A stretch of DNA of 64,000 bases from Leptofilum sp965223285 (GTDB lineage: Bacteria > Chloroflexota > Anaerolineae > Promineifilales > Promineifilaceae), in assembly GCF_965223285.1 (NCBI RefSeq), contig NZ_OZ244997.1, positions 496,001-560,000 on the forward strand, in the 5' to 3' direction. Positions 52,977-61,383 of this stretch are shown here, piece after piece. The notes beneath the pieces were generated by a model. The model had not been told where the DNA came from. It saw nothing but the letters and a program-made list of their open reading frames with translations, and searched no databases. Positions within the stretch are counted from its first letter, which is position 1, and the number at the start of each line of letters is the position of its first letter. The translations under genes were made by a program, and so were the position numbers.

Positions 52977-54062
52977 ATGGAGCAATCAACTGATAAAGAC
53001 GCATCTGGGTTTGCGTACCCACCGCCACCTGATGATACGGACTTGGAACACGTTTGGGAATTTGCTGGCCAGCATCTGGATAGCGGGAATTTTACCAACG
53101 CCATGATTCATTTTTATCGTGGCGAAATGACGCGCTCCAATGTCTGGCGTCAGCGGCTAGACGCAACAACCAATTGGGCGGTTATTACCACAGGTGCTGC
53201 CCTCACCTTTGTATTTAGCGACCCAATACACACAGCCTCAATTTTGTTGATAGATTCACTATTTGTCCTGCTCTTTTTATTTATAGAAGCACGACGGTAT
53301 CGGTATTATGAATTGTGGACAAATCGGGTCCGCTTGATGGAAAAGAACTTTTTTGTTGGGTTGCTTTCACCGCCCTTTATGCCTCATGCAGATTGGGCCG
53401 ACAAGATTACTGAAAGCCTCAACAACCCCCGTTTTCCTATTGGTCTTTTGGAGGCATTAGGTTGCCGTTACCGACGCAATTATGCACCCATTTTCCTTAT
53501 TTTAGCGGGAAGCTGGATTGGCAAGATTTATATGCACCCTGTTTCGGTAGATAGTTTGGAACAGTTTGTGACCCGTTCTGCTATGGGGCCATTGCCGGGT
53601 TGGTTGGTGCTTACTGTTGGCTTTATTTTTAATGGTTCCTTGATTGCTCTGGGTTTGTTTACCGTTGGCTTGCAGGAAACGCAGGGAGAGGTTTTATCTT
53701 CTACAGCCCCGCGTTGGCGCAACTTTTTGTACCGACTGCGCCACATCACCTGGGACACTTTTGAAACCGAACTGCCTCGGCTGGCTCGTTTTGACACGCG
53801 CAAACAACTTGCCTATATCATTTCTGACAAGATGGATGTGGTGAGCCAGGTACTCATGAAGGAGTTGGGTAGAGGTGTGACGCTAATCAATGCCACAGGG
53901 ATGTACACAGGGAAAGAGCATGGGGTGCTTATGTGTGCCCTGGAATCGCGCCAAAAAGCGGCGTTAAAACGTTTGGTGGCTCAGACAGACCCCGATGCCT
54001 TTGTCATCTTGACACCGGCTGAGGATGTGCGCGGCGGGGGCTTTCGACCATTAGAAACCTGA
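52977..54062 (+). CDS. DUF2270 membrane protein with C-terminal DUF2179 domain
   Basis: 361 residues from the ATG at 52977 (GAGGAAG upstream). Residues about 45-150 match DUF2270: HFYRGEMTRSNVWRQRLDAT, NWAVITTGAALTFVFSD, a short helix and EARRYRYYELWTNRVRL. Two further helices lie near 175-195 and 210-235. From about 285, YIISDKMDVVSQVLMKELGR and GVTLINATGMYTGKEHGVL are a DUF2179 domain, normally the ligand-binding C-terminal part of YitT-type proteins. The family functions are unknown. Confidence 0.82.
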   Translation: MEQSTDKDASGFAYPPPPDDTDLEHVWEFAGQHLDSGNFTNAMIHFYRGEMTRSNVWRQRLDATTNWAVITTGAALTFVFSDPIHTASILLIDSLFVLLFLFIEARRYRYYELWTNRVRLMEKNFFVGLLSPPFMPHADWADKITESLNNPRFPIGLLEALGCRYRRNYAPIFLILAGSWIGKIYMHPVSVDSLEQFVTRSAMGPLPGWLVLTVGFIFNGSLIALGLFTVGLQETQGEVLSSTAPRWRNFLYRLRHITWDTFETELPRLARFDTRKQLAYIISDKMDVVSQVLMKELGRGVTLINATGMYTGKEHGVLMCALESRQKAALKRLVAQTDPDAFVILTPAEDVRGGGFRPLET

Positions 54063-54078
54063 TTTTTGAGGAAACCTT

Positions 54079-55407
54079 ATGTCTGAATTTGATCCCAGAA
54101 ATGAACCTTGGGTAGCGATGCCCGAAAAACAACGCCCCAGTGGCTGCCGCATTGTGCTGACGCTTATTGTGGTTTTGGCTTTGCTGATGATGTCGGCGAG
54201 TGGGGCTATTTGGTACTTTTTCTTTCGGGATCAGCTGCAGCCGGATGAGATTGAAGCCCCCATTGTGGAAGCAACGGCCGTTCCTCCTGAAACCACCGAA
54301 GCAGAAGAAGCTGAGGCGACACCCAGCGAGGTAGAGGCTGTCGCAACAGTAGATAACGAGACGGACAGCGTGAACCGCATCGTGTACGTTACGGATAGAG
54401 GGCAGGTTGTGGCCGTTGCCCCCGATGGCAGCGATGAGCGGCAGCTCACCACAGGTTCGCTGCGCTTTAAGTTCCCGGCCTGGTCGCCAGACGGCCGTTC
54501 CGTAGCGGCAATTGGCGTGAACCGGGGTGGGGCAGGGCTGTTTGTGCTAACGGATGAAGGGGAACCCACCTCTACGCCAGAACCGCTGTATGCAGATCGA
54601 GAACAAGGTCCATTTTACCTGTACTGGTCCCCAGACAGCAGCCAGGTCAGTTTTTTGGCCAGCCATCCAGATGGCATGGGGCTGCATCTGGTGCAGGCAG
54701 ATGGTTCTGCTGAGAGCCGCCTGCTCACCATTGGTGGCCCGCTTTACTGGCAATGGACGGCCAACAGTGAGCAAATCCTCATCCACAGCGGTTTTTCTGG
54801 CGAGGCATCCCGACTGGAGCTAATTTCTGCAGAGGGTGATGGCACCGGCGACCCGATTGCGGCACCGGGCTTTTTCCAGGCTCCAGGCATTTCGGCAGAC
54901 GGCCGTTACCTGGCGTATGCCGAAGTTATGACGGGCAACAGTAGTTTGGTGGTGATCGACACTGAATCTGAAGCAATTGTGCAAGAGCGGCATGCCGGTT
55001 TGGTGGCAATGGCGTGGAGTCCCACCGCCGACCAGCTTGCTTTTACCAATGGTACCGATCCAGACAGTACCAGCTTTGTGGGACCACTGCGCTTGCTGGA
55101 TGCCGCCACGGGTGAGGTCGCCTTAATTAGCAATGAACCCATTTTGGCCTTTTTCTGGTCGCCAGACGGCCGTTATCTGGCAGTGATTAGCGCGTCTCGC
55201 AGTGGCGATGGGGACATCAACGCCTCGCTATTTGGCAAAGAAGGAATGGGCAAGCCAAATCAGCAGCAAAACTTGCCCCAATTACGCTTGCTCGTTTATG
55301 ATGTACTCACGGATGAAGGGCGGGTCTTATTCAATTTTGTGCCCACATTTACATTTGCCACACAATTCTTGCCGTTTTTTGATCAGTACGCGCTTAGTGC
55401 TTTGTAA
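54079..55407 (+). pseudogene. 5' part of a beta-propeller gene interrupted by an IS element
   Basis: 442 codons before a stop created inside the insertion. The N-terminus has a membrane helix (LTLIVVLALLMMSASGAIWY), then an acidic linker, then propeller blades with the WSPDG/SADG signature typical of TolB/PD40 (PAWSPDGRSVAAIG, LYWSPDSSQVSFLA, FFWSPDGRYLAVIS). The frame ends DQYALSAL just after entering the insertion at 55399. The missing end lies beyond the insertion at 56629-56772; joining CTTAGT (55393-55398) to CAT at 56629 restores an open frame reading DQYALSHRLWAPDSNAF. Confidence 0.85.
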
Positions 55408-55442
55408 ACAAAGTATATTTAGAAATATAAGGCGTTAACAAA

Positions 55443-56072
55443 TTACTGAACGTTAACAATTGGATAAAGTCGCTTCAGTTTAATGCGAGCATCAGTGCAA
55501 GTAAATTGCCAATCAACACCCACTTGGCGTTTATTGCGTTGTGTTTCCCAAGCTGCTACTTGGTTGCGAACTTCGTCAATATCCACCTTCCGTCGCTTCA
55601 ATGCCTGACGACGTAAAACAGATAATTCACATTCAGCAATATTGAGCCAACTGCCATGCTCTGGTGTGTAATGCCATTCAAGTTTGTCCGCAATCCGGCG
55701 TGCTTCTGCTGGTTCATACCGTTCATATAAAGAAGCGATATGGTGAATGTTCAAGTTATCCACAACCAAGACAATCGTCTCTGCATCAGGATAAACCTCG
55801 TCGACTAATGATTTCAACACCTGTGCAAATTCAATCTTGCGGCGTTGTGGATAAATCCATGTTTTGCGAAATCCGGCTAATGGTTCGACGGCCAGAAAAA
55901 GGGAACACTTCCCATGTCGTTGGTACTCATAGTCTTCTCGAACGGGTTGTCCTGGTTGCAGCGGAATTTCACCTCTTGGTGTTGACCGCAACGCTTTTTG
56001 AATTTCATCCAGGCAAACCATCGGCCGTTTCGGGTCGTAGGGTCGTTCATAAACGGAGAGGACATCTTCCAT
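55443..56072 (-). CDS. IS630-type transposase, catalytic (DDE) part
   Basis: 209 residues open from an internal ATG. DDE_3 catalytic motifs are visible: MVCLDEIQK (first Asp), IVLVVDNLNIHHIASL (second Asp) and TPEHGSWLNIAECEL (Glu), as in IS630 transposases. In the frame upstream of the ATG it continues protein-like up to the A8 tract at 56140-56147, so in the living element it is most likely the second half of a -1 frameshift fusion rather than a separately started protein. Confidence 0.88.
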   Translation of the reverse strand: MEDVLSVYERPYDPKRPMVCLDEIQKALRSTPRGEIPLQPGQPVREDYEYQRHGKCSLFLAVEPLAGFRKTWIYPQRRKIEFAQVLKSLVDEVYPDAETIVLVVDNLNIHHIASLYERYEPAEARRIADKLEWHYTPEHGSWLNIAECELSVLRRQALKRRKVDIDEVRNQVAAWETQRNKRQVGVDWQFTCTDARIKLKRLYPIVNVQ

Positions 56073-56116
56073 TTTGGCGACAAAGCGTGCCCCAGGTTTG
56101 GGCAGACACCACGATT

Positions 56117-56569
56117 TTACTTGCCAAGGCTTGAGTTCATTTTTTTTAGCTTATTTCCTATGGCGGTGTGACTAATCTCATCAACCACCTCTAGTTTTAC
56201 CAGCCCATCAGCCAATAATCTCAGTGTCCACCGGTCATACCCCTCTGGTGGTTCGCTGCATGTCAAGGCAATCAGTTGTGCTTCTACATCTCCAGTCATT
56301 TTTGTCACCGGCCGCCCTGATCGTGGTTGGTCGTACAACGCTCTGTCCACACCACTTTCAAAGTAACGTCGTTTGATTTGGCTGACAGTAACATTGGATA
56401 GCATGGTTGCTTCTGCGACTTGAGCCAAGGTTCTCTTCTCCCCTTCGCTGCGGTTGAGTAGAAGCAACACCCTTGCCCGACTGATCACCCTTGCTTTGTG
56501 TTCACCCGACTTTATCAATTGTTCAAGTTCAGTTTTTTCATTTTGTGGAAGTTTTATATGTTTTGCCAT
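56117..56569 (-). CDS. IS630-type transposase, N-terminal HTH part
   Basis: 150 residues. Winged-HTH/homeodomain-like region of IS630 transposases: ARVISRARVLLLLNRSEGEK, LAQVAEATMLSNVTVSQIKR, VDRALYDQPRSGRPVTKM and the second HTH near LADGLVKLEVVDEISHTAIG. It ends 27 bases past a run of eight A (56140-56147). A -1 slip there reads on as NELKPWQVKSWCLPKPGARF into the catalytic part, the expected full transposase. Confidence 0.85.
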   Translation of the reverse strand: MAKHIKLPQNEKTELEQLIKSGEHKARVISRARVLLLLNRSEGEKRTLAQVAEATMLSNVTVSQIKRRYFESGVDRALYDQPRSGRPVTKMTGDVEAQLIALTCSEPPEGYDRWTLRLLADGLVKLEVVDEISHTAIGNKLKKMNSSLGK

Positions 56570-56628
56570 TCCACAAGTTTATTCGATAACTATGTTTACT
56601 AACAAATTTGCTTTACAGAGCACTTAGT

Positions 56629-56772
56629 CATCGTTTATGGGCACCAGATAGCAATGCGTTCGTGCTGCCGATGATAGAAGACGGCCGTAACCAAATCTTC
56701 ATCGTCAACGTTGAGAGCGGCCAAAAACGGTTCTTGGCCGAAGGCGTGATGCCCTTTTGGAGTCCCCGCTGA
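56629..56772 (+). pseudogene. 3' part of the interrupted beta-propeller gene
   Basis: 48 codons running HRLWAPDSNAFVLPMIEDGR, then NQIFIVNVESGQKRFLAEGV and MPFWSPR before a TGA. WAPDSNAF and FWSPR are blade signatures matching the 5' fragment. It lacks its own start and is the C-terminal end severed by the IS630-type insertion. Confidence 0.85.
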
Positions 56773-56885
56773 ATTTACAAGGTACGTCGTACGCCACAGC
56801 GCACTATTGTCAATGAAAATCAACAGAATCTCTCAATTCTCTGTGGTCTCTGTGGCAAAATCATTTGCAGAGGAGTAACCCACGC

Positions 56886-57419
56886 ATGAAAAATGGCAAC
56901 GCTTTTCGCACCTTTACCGATGAAGCCCAGCAATATTTATCGGGCCTGAAAGTGGTAATCTACTATGCGGAACCCCTCCCCTCCAGCACAGACGAGCGGC
57001 TGCGGTTGATTGTTGACCGATTTTTGCGGGGAACGGCCGTAGAGCAGGAACAGTTTCAACTTACGCTGGCGCAGGAGCATCGCTCCTTGTTTGGTATTTT
57101 TGGGCATCGGGCTGCCACGCTAGCCGTGCGGCAGAACAGCCAGGCATGGCTCTTGGCGGGTATAGTCGGTGCCGTCATTGCCAACTACGTTATCTCCCCA
57201 AAGCGAAATGTGGATGTGAGCCTGGCCGTGTACCATCATTGCGCCCGTAAGATTGGCTATGCTCCTGCAGAGTTATTTGCGGAGGCCGCCCGTTTTGCCC
57301 AGCCTGCCCTGGCAGAAAAGCTGCACAGCTTCGGCCACCGGGCCAACATCAACCTGAAACAGTTTGGTTGGCACGAACAGAAAACACCAGAAGGTGTCCG
57401 GTATAAATTTTCTTGGTAA
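56886..57419 (+). CDS. Hypothetical protein
   Basis: 177 residues from the ATG at 56886 (GGAG 11 bases upstream). The product is mainly alpha-helical, with a weakly hydrophobic segment WLLAGIVGAVIANYVISPK and the run VDRFLRGTAVEQEQFQLTLA. It is not recognised. The upstream region carries CTCTGTGGTCTCTGTGGC, the CACAGAG-type repeat, and the severed propeller gene end lies 113 bases before. Confidence 0.6.
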   Translation: MKNGNAFRTFTDEAQQYLSGLKVVIYYAEPLPSSTDERLRLIVDRFLRGTAVEQEQFQLTLAQEHRSLFGIFGHRAATLAVRQNSQAWLLAGIVGAVIANYVISPKRNVDVSLAVYHHCARKIGYAPAELFAEAARFAQPALAEKLHSFGHRANINLKQFGWHEQKTPEGVRYKFSW

Positions 57420-57464
57420 GATGACCAGGAATTTAATTGTCACAAGTACGAAAAGGAAGAGAGT

Positions 57465-57677
57465 ATGAACGTGCGCTGTAACTACTGCCGTCAATCGTTT
57501 AATTTAAGTCGCGATTATCTGGTTGACGCGCTGGCAAAGTCCGGTGAAAAGAAGCAAAAATACCACACGGTTGAATGTATCAACTGCCGCAAAATGATTA
57601 AGGTGCCAATGGCCCAAATGAAGCGGTATGCACCTCAACCATCTAGCGAGGAAGGAGACAAAGATACGGCCAATTAA
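57465..57677 (+). CDS. Small zinc-ribbon-like protein
   Basis: 70 residues with two CxxC pairs: MNVRCNYC near the N-terminus and VECINCRKMI near residue 38. The spacing fits a zinc ribbon; the tail is acidic. GGAAGAGAG lies a few bases before the ATG. The stop overlaps the end of convergent nadD by a few bases. Function unknown. Confidence 0.7.
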   Translation: MNVRCNYCRQSFNLSRDYLVDALAKSGEKKQKYHTVECINCRKMIKVPMAQMKRYAPQPSSEEGDKDTAN

Positions 57678-58282
57678 CCCAGATAGAGGTGTTTTTCGTG
57701 AATATATTCAGCAACGGCCGTTGGCAACAGATACCTCGGTTCATTTCCATTTTTCACCCAGCGACGAATGGCTGTAGCTGAGATGGAGAGCGTGGGGCCA
57801 TCTAGCATGTCTACGGCCGTTTTGATGTTAGGAACGGCCGTAGACAAATCAGCCCAATCAATCTCTGCCCCAGGTCTTGGCAATACCCCCAACCGACAGT
57901 GCTGAATGAGTCGCCCTGGCTCTACCCAAGTAGGCAAATCACGCAGCGAATCTCCGCCAATGAGCAGCCAAAAATCAGCCTCAGGGTGTGACTGCTGCAG
58001 CAACGGCAGTAGGGATACGGTGGTGTGCGGCGCAGGCCGGGTGCAATCTGTCGTGTCCAGGACAAAGCAGGGATTATCTTGAATTGCCAGGGAAATCATT
58101 TGGAGACGGTGGAAAACGGCCGTAATGATCTGCCCTTGCTTATGTACCGGGTCCCCCACCGGCAAAAACAGCACCTTGTCCAGATTTAGCTGCACCCGCG
58201 CCAGCTCTGCTAACCACAAATGCCCCCAATGTGGCGGATCAAATGTTCCCCCCAGTAGCCCAATTCTGGATTTTTTACTCAC
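57674..58282 (-). CDS. nadD: Nicotinate-nucleotide adenylyltransferase
   Basis: Makes nicotinate adenine dinucleotide from NaMN and ATP. Nucleotidylyltransferase motifs GLLGGTFDPPHWGHLWLAE and the C-terminal SISATAIRRWVKNG are diagnostic, as is FWLLIGGDSLRDLPTW. The GTG at 58282 (MSKKSRIGLLGG, 202 residues) is preferred over a TTG at 58306 because GGAG precedes it and it overlaps the obg stop by only eight bases, suggesting translational coupling. Confidence 0.94.
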   Translation of the reverse strand: MSKKSRIGLLGGTFDPPHWGHLWLAELARVQLNLDKVLFLPVGDPVHKQGQIITAVFHRLQMISLAIQDNPCFVLDTTDCTRPAPHTTVSLLPLLQQSHPEADFWLLIGGDSLRDLPTWVEPGRLIQHCRLGVLPRPGAEIDWADLSTAVPNIKTAVDMLDGPTLSISATAIRRWVKNGNEPRYLLPTAVAEYIHEKHLYLG

Positions 58283-59537
58283 CCCACTCCAGCTCTTCTT
58301 CGCCAATGTAAACCAAATCGCCTTCCGTCACCCCCGCTTCTGTAAGTGCTTGAGAAATGCCCATCGTCTCTAAAATCTTCTGAAAACGAATCAATGTTGA
58401 GTCAAATTCAAAGTAAGTCATGGCCGCCACACGCTCAATTTGCTTGCCGTGTACACGCCAGCCATCCCCCTCCCGTTCTATGGTGAACCCTTCCTCATTT
58501 TCAGCCCGGATGACCGCAATTTCATCATCGTGGCGGGTTTTGGCAGGTGGAGCTTCATCTAACATGCGGCGTACGCGGTACAGCATTTGCCGCACGTTTT
58601 GCTGCGTTGCTGCAGAAATGGACATGAACGGATAGCCAGCCTTCACAATCTGTTCTTCAATGAGCGGCTCCCAGGCAACAGCATCTGGTAAATCCATTTT
58701 GTTGAGGACGACAAGCTGCGGCCGTTTCTCCAGCGCAATGTCGTACAAAGCCAACTCCTGGTTAATCATCGCCCAATCTTCCAGTGGCTCCTTTGCCGAA
58801 CCATCCAGCAAGTGAATCAACACTCGCGTGCGCTCCACATGCCGCAAAAAGTCATGTCCCAGACCCACACCGCTGGCTGCCCCCTCAATGAGGCCTGGAA
58901 TGTCGGCAACGACAAACGTCTCAAAATCATCAAGCTCCACCACGCCCAAATTGGGCTGCAAAGTAGTAAACGGATAACTAGCTACCTTGGGGGTGGCCCC
59001 GCTAATCACCGACAGTAGCGTCGATTTGCCTGCGTTCGGCACCCCCACAATGCCCACGTCCGCAATGAGCTTTAGCTCCAGCGTCACCCACAGCTCCTCA
59101 CCCGGCTCACCACGCTCGGCAATGCGAGGGGCCTGGTTAACGCTGCTGGCAAAATGGATATTGCCCCGTCCGCCCTTGCCACCTTTCAGCACGGTGATTT
59201 CTTGCTCTTCAGAGGTGATGTCCGCCAACACCTGGCCTGTTTCTGCATTCCGAATGACCGTGCCGGTCGGCACCTCAATCCGCAAAGGTGCGCCTCGTTT
59301 ACCATTACGCTTTTGTGTACCGCCATGCTTGCCATGTTCTGCCTTAAAGTGTGCCTGGCGATTAAACCGCATTAGGCTGTTTAGATGGCGGCTGGCAGCA
59401 AAAATGATGTCGCCGCCGTGGCCACCATCGCCGCCGTCTGGGCCACCAAATGGCACGTGCTTCTCGCGGCGAAAGCTCAACATACCGTCGCCACCGTTGC
59501 CGCTGCGTATGTATATTTTGGCCTGATCAAAAAACAT
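58275..59537 (-). CDS. obg: GTPase Obg/CgtA
   Basis: 420 residues from the ATG at 59537. N-terminal Obg fold with glycine-rich MFFDQAKIYIRSGNGGDGML and FGGPDGGDGGHGGDIIF, GTPase G1 GVPNAGKSTLLSVISGA, G3 DIPGLIEGAASGVGLGHDFL, G4 NKMDLPD, and a C-terminal OCT domain (TMGISQALTEAGVTEGDLVY). A ribosome-assembly GTPase. Start lies one base past the yceD stop, and nadD begins in its 3' end, so yceD-obg-nadD form one operon. Confidence 0.97.
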   Translation of the reverse strand: MFFDQAKIYIRSGNGGDGMLSFRREKHVPFGGPDGGDGGHGGDIIFAASRHLNSLMRFNRQAHFKAEHGKHGGTQKRNGKRGAPLRIEVPTGTVIRNAETGQVLADITSEEQEITVLKGGKGGRGNIHFASSVNQAPRIAERGEPGEELWVTLELKLIADVGIVGVPNAGKSTLLSVISGATPKVASYPFTTLQPNLGVVELDDFETFVVADIPGLIEGAASGVGLGHDFLRHVERTRVLIHLLDGSAKEPLEDWAMINQELALYDIALEKRPQLVVLNKMDLPDAVAWEPLIEEQIVKAGYPFMSISAATQQNVRQMLYRVRRMLDEAPPAKTRHDDEIAVIRAENEEGFTIEREGDGWRVHGKQIERVAAMTYFEFDSTLIRFQKILETMGISQALTEAGVTEGDLVYIGEEELEWGE

Positions 59538-59538
59538 C

Positions 59539-60060
59539 TTAATTATCTTTAGAATTGAGCAACTGTTGCAATGCACTTAAGCGCTCATTGATTGGATTGG
59601 CTTCACAGCCGCAGTCTGCTATGTTGAGATTTTGCCCGCACTCCATGCACAATCCCTGGCAATCTACCCGACAAACGGGTTGGATGGGCGTTTCTAGCAC
59701 AGTTAGCTCGCGTACAAGGGGAGCTAAATCCATAAATCCGTCTTCACCAATGCTGTATTCGCCTTCCGGTGCCGTATGGGCCGGGTAGTAGAATAGGTCA
59801 TCCAGCTTCATATGGATTGGTACGGTGGCTTCTTCTAGACAGCGCACGCATTCACTGAGATGCGTGCTGTTGAGCGTACCACTAAGGTAGACACCTTCAG
59901 AGGTGCGCGTGGCGGTAAAGGTACCAGCCAGGGGACTCAGGGTTAAATCTTCTACCTGAATGGTGGGGTAACTCAGTTCAATTGTCCGACTTGTGCCTAG
60001 GGAGGCTTCTAAAAAGAAGCCAAAGTTGAAGCGCAGTCGGGAAGGGCGTTTACTTGTCAT
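59539..60060 (-). CDS. yceD: DUF177/YceD family protein
   Basis: 173 residues. CVRCLEEATVPI is the first cysteine pair and PVCRVDCQGLCMECGQNLN the second group, the arrangement of DUF177 proteins, which in other bacteria affect 23S rRNA abundance and lie next to rpmF. No rpmF is present here; instead obg follows with one-base spacing. GGGAGGGAC precedes the ATG. Confidence 0.93.
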   Translation of the reverse strand: MTSKRPSRLRFNFGFFLEASLGTSRTIELSYPTIQVEDLTLSPLAGTFTATRTSEGVYLSGTLNSTHLSECVRCLEEATVPIHMKLDDLFYYPAHTAPEGEYSIGEDGFMDLAPLVRELTVLETPIQPVCRVDCQGLCMECGQNLNIADCGCEANPINERLSALQQLLNSKDN

Positions 60061-60135
60061 GGGGGTCCCTCCCTTCGGAAAAATTTAGGAGTGGAGTATA
60101 ACATACGCCTTTAGAAACAGGAAAAAGGCTCATAA

Positions 60136-60747
60136 ATGACAAAACTTTTGGTAGCAACCCATAACAAAGGCAAATTACAAAATTTTGCTGATATGTTGAC
60201 TGATTTGGAGATTGAGTGGCTCAGCTTAGATGATGTAGGCGTGACGCAAGATGTTGAGGAGACAGGCAGCACCTTTCGTGAGAATGGTGTTCTCAAAGCG
60301 AAGGCATACGCGGCGGAAACTGGCTTGCTGACGCTGGCGGATGATTCTGGTTTGGAGGTAGATGCGCTCGATGGGGCACCTGGGGTTCATACGGCCAGGT
60401 ATGGCGGTGCGGGCTTAACGGCCGTTCAGCGATACCAAAAACTCCTTGAAGCTATCCAGCATGTGCCAGACCCGGCGCGCACGGCTCGCTTTCGCTGCGT
60501 TATTGTGCTGGCCGCTCCCGATGGCACTATTTTGGGCGAATCTGAGGGTGTGTGTGAAGGCACGATTGCGCTGGCACCTGTTGGCAACGGCGGGTTTGGG
60601 TATGATCCCATCTTTTATTTACCAACGCATCAGCAGACAATGGCCCAACTAAGCCCGGCTGAAAAACACAAGATTAGCCATCGCGGGCGGGCGGTGCAGG
60701 CCATTGTGCCGCGTTTGCGTACCGTGCTGAAAAGCGGCACTGGTTAG
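60136..60747 (+). CDS. rdgB: XTP/dITP diphosphatase (RdgB/Ham1)
   Basis: 203 residues. Removes non-canonical purine nucleotides. VATHNKGKLQNFADML (the THNxxK motif), STFRENGVLKAKAYA, LADDSGLEVDALDGAPGVHT, ARYGG, and GNGGFGYDPIFY with AQLSPAEKHKISHRGRAV complete the signature. It is transcribed divergently from yceD with about 75 bases between starts. No clear ribosome site other than GGAAAAAGG. Confidence 0.95.
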   Translation: MTKLLVATHNKGKLQNFADMLTDLEIEWLSLDDVGVTQDVEETGSTFRENGVLKAKAYAAETGLLTLADDSGLEVDALDGAPGVHTARYGGAGLTAVQRYQKLLEAIQHVPDPARTARFRCVIVLAAPDGTILGESEGVCEGTIALAPVGNGGFGYDPIFYLPTHQQTMAQLSPAEKHKISHRGRAVQAIVPRLRTVLKSGTG

Positions 60748-60932
60748 ACCTGTTGCCAGAAATAAACTGTAAATTGAGCTACGGTTGTAATGTGTAAATA
60801 CCTAACACTCATTGTGTAGCAGTTTGATCGATTGTGCTGCGGGATGATTCACAGAAAACGGCCGTTTCTTCCGGCATACTAGAGACATATTGGCAAACAA
60901 ACATGTTCTTTAGAAATTGAAGGAGGCATCAG

Positions 60933-61322
60933 ATGAGGGCGGTTTTAGTGGTAGATGATAATACGGCCGTACGAATGATTCTTAGCGATTTTCTGACAAT
61001 GGCTTACCCAACGGCTCGTGTGCTGCAAGCAGAAAATGGTGCCGAAGGGCTGGCTCTGGCGCAGGAAGAACATCCCGATGTGGTATTGATGGATGCCGAA
61101 ATGCCCGTTTTGGATGGCTTTGCTGCCGCTCAAAAGCTGCGCGAAGCGGATGACACACGAACCATTCCTATCATTGCCATTTCTAGCGGTGCCAGCAACA
61201 ATGAACTGGTGACCGGCTTGCGCAGCATCGCCGATGATTCCTTGCCCAAACCGTTTACGGCCGATCAGCTCCTGCAAACGGTATCTGGCGTTTTGTCCAA
61301 ACGAACCATTGTGATGAATTGA
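60933..61322 (+). CDS. Response regulator receiver domain protein (CheY-like)
   Basis: 129-residue stand-alone receiver. Acidic pocket Asp8/Asp9 (VLVVDDN), phosphoacceptor Asp54 (VVLMDAEMPVLDGF), Ser84/Ser85 in the Thr position and Lys106 in LPKPF. No output domain. No histidine kinase gene lies in the window, so the partner is unknown. GGAGG precedes the ATG; one ACGGCCGT sits near the start codons (residues NTAV). Confidence 0.93.
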   Translation: MRAVLVVDDNTAVRMILSDFLTMAYPTARVLQAENGAEGLALAQEEHPDVVLMDAEMPVLDGFAAAQKLREADDTRTIPIIAISSGASNNELVTGLRSIADDSLPKPFTADQLLQTVSGVLSKRTIVMN

Positions 61323-61350
61323 GCTAGCTTAGCAAAAAAGAAGATGATTG

Positions 61351-61383
61351 AACGGGCGTTTCTTGTGAAAACGGCCGTTTTTT
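61351..61383. terminator. Bidirectional-type terminator built on an ACGGCCGT palindrome
   Basis: AACGGGCGTTT (61351-61361) and AAACGGCCGTT (61369-61379) pair with one mismatch around seven bases, followed by a T run (61378-61383). It ends the receiver gene on the plus strand and overlaps the hydrolase stop on the other strand. The right arm is a copy of the window-wide palindrome. Confidence 0.75.

Larger units (their letters stand above)
55399..56622 (-). mobile_element. IS630-type insertion sequence
   Basis: About 1.22 kb. Flanked by the hexamer CTTAGT on both sides (55393-55398 and 56623-56628). Ends are a short inverted repeat: GCTTTGTAAAC at left and, in complement, TGCTCTGTAAAG at right. 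Since IS630/Tc1 elements usually duplicate only TA, part of the hexamer may belong to the terminal repeat. It carries a transposase in two overlapping frames on the minus strand and splits the propeller gene. Confidence 0.85.
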
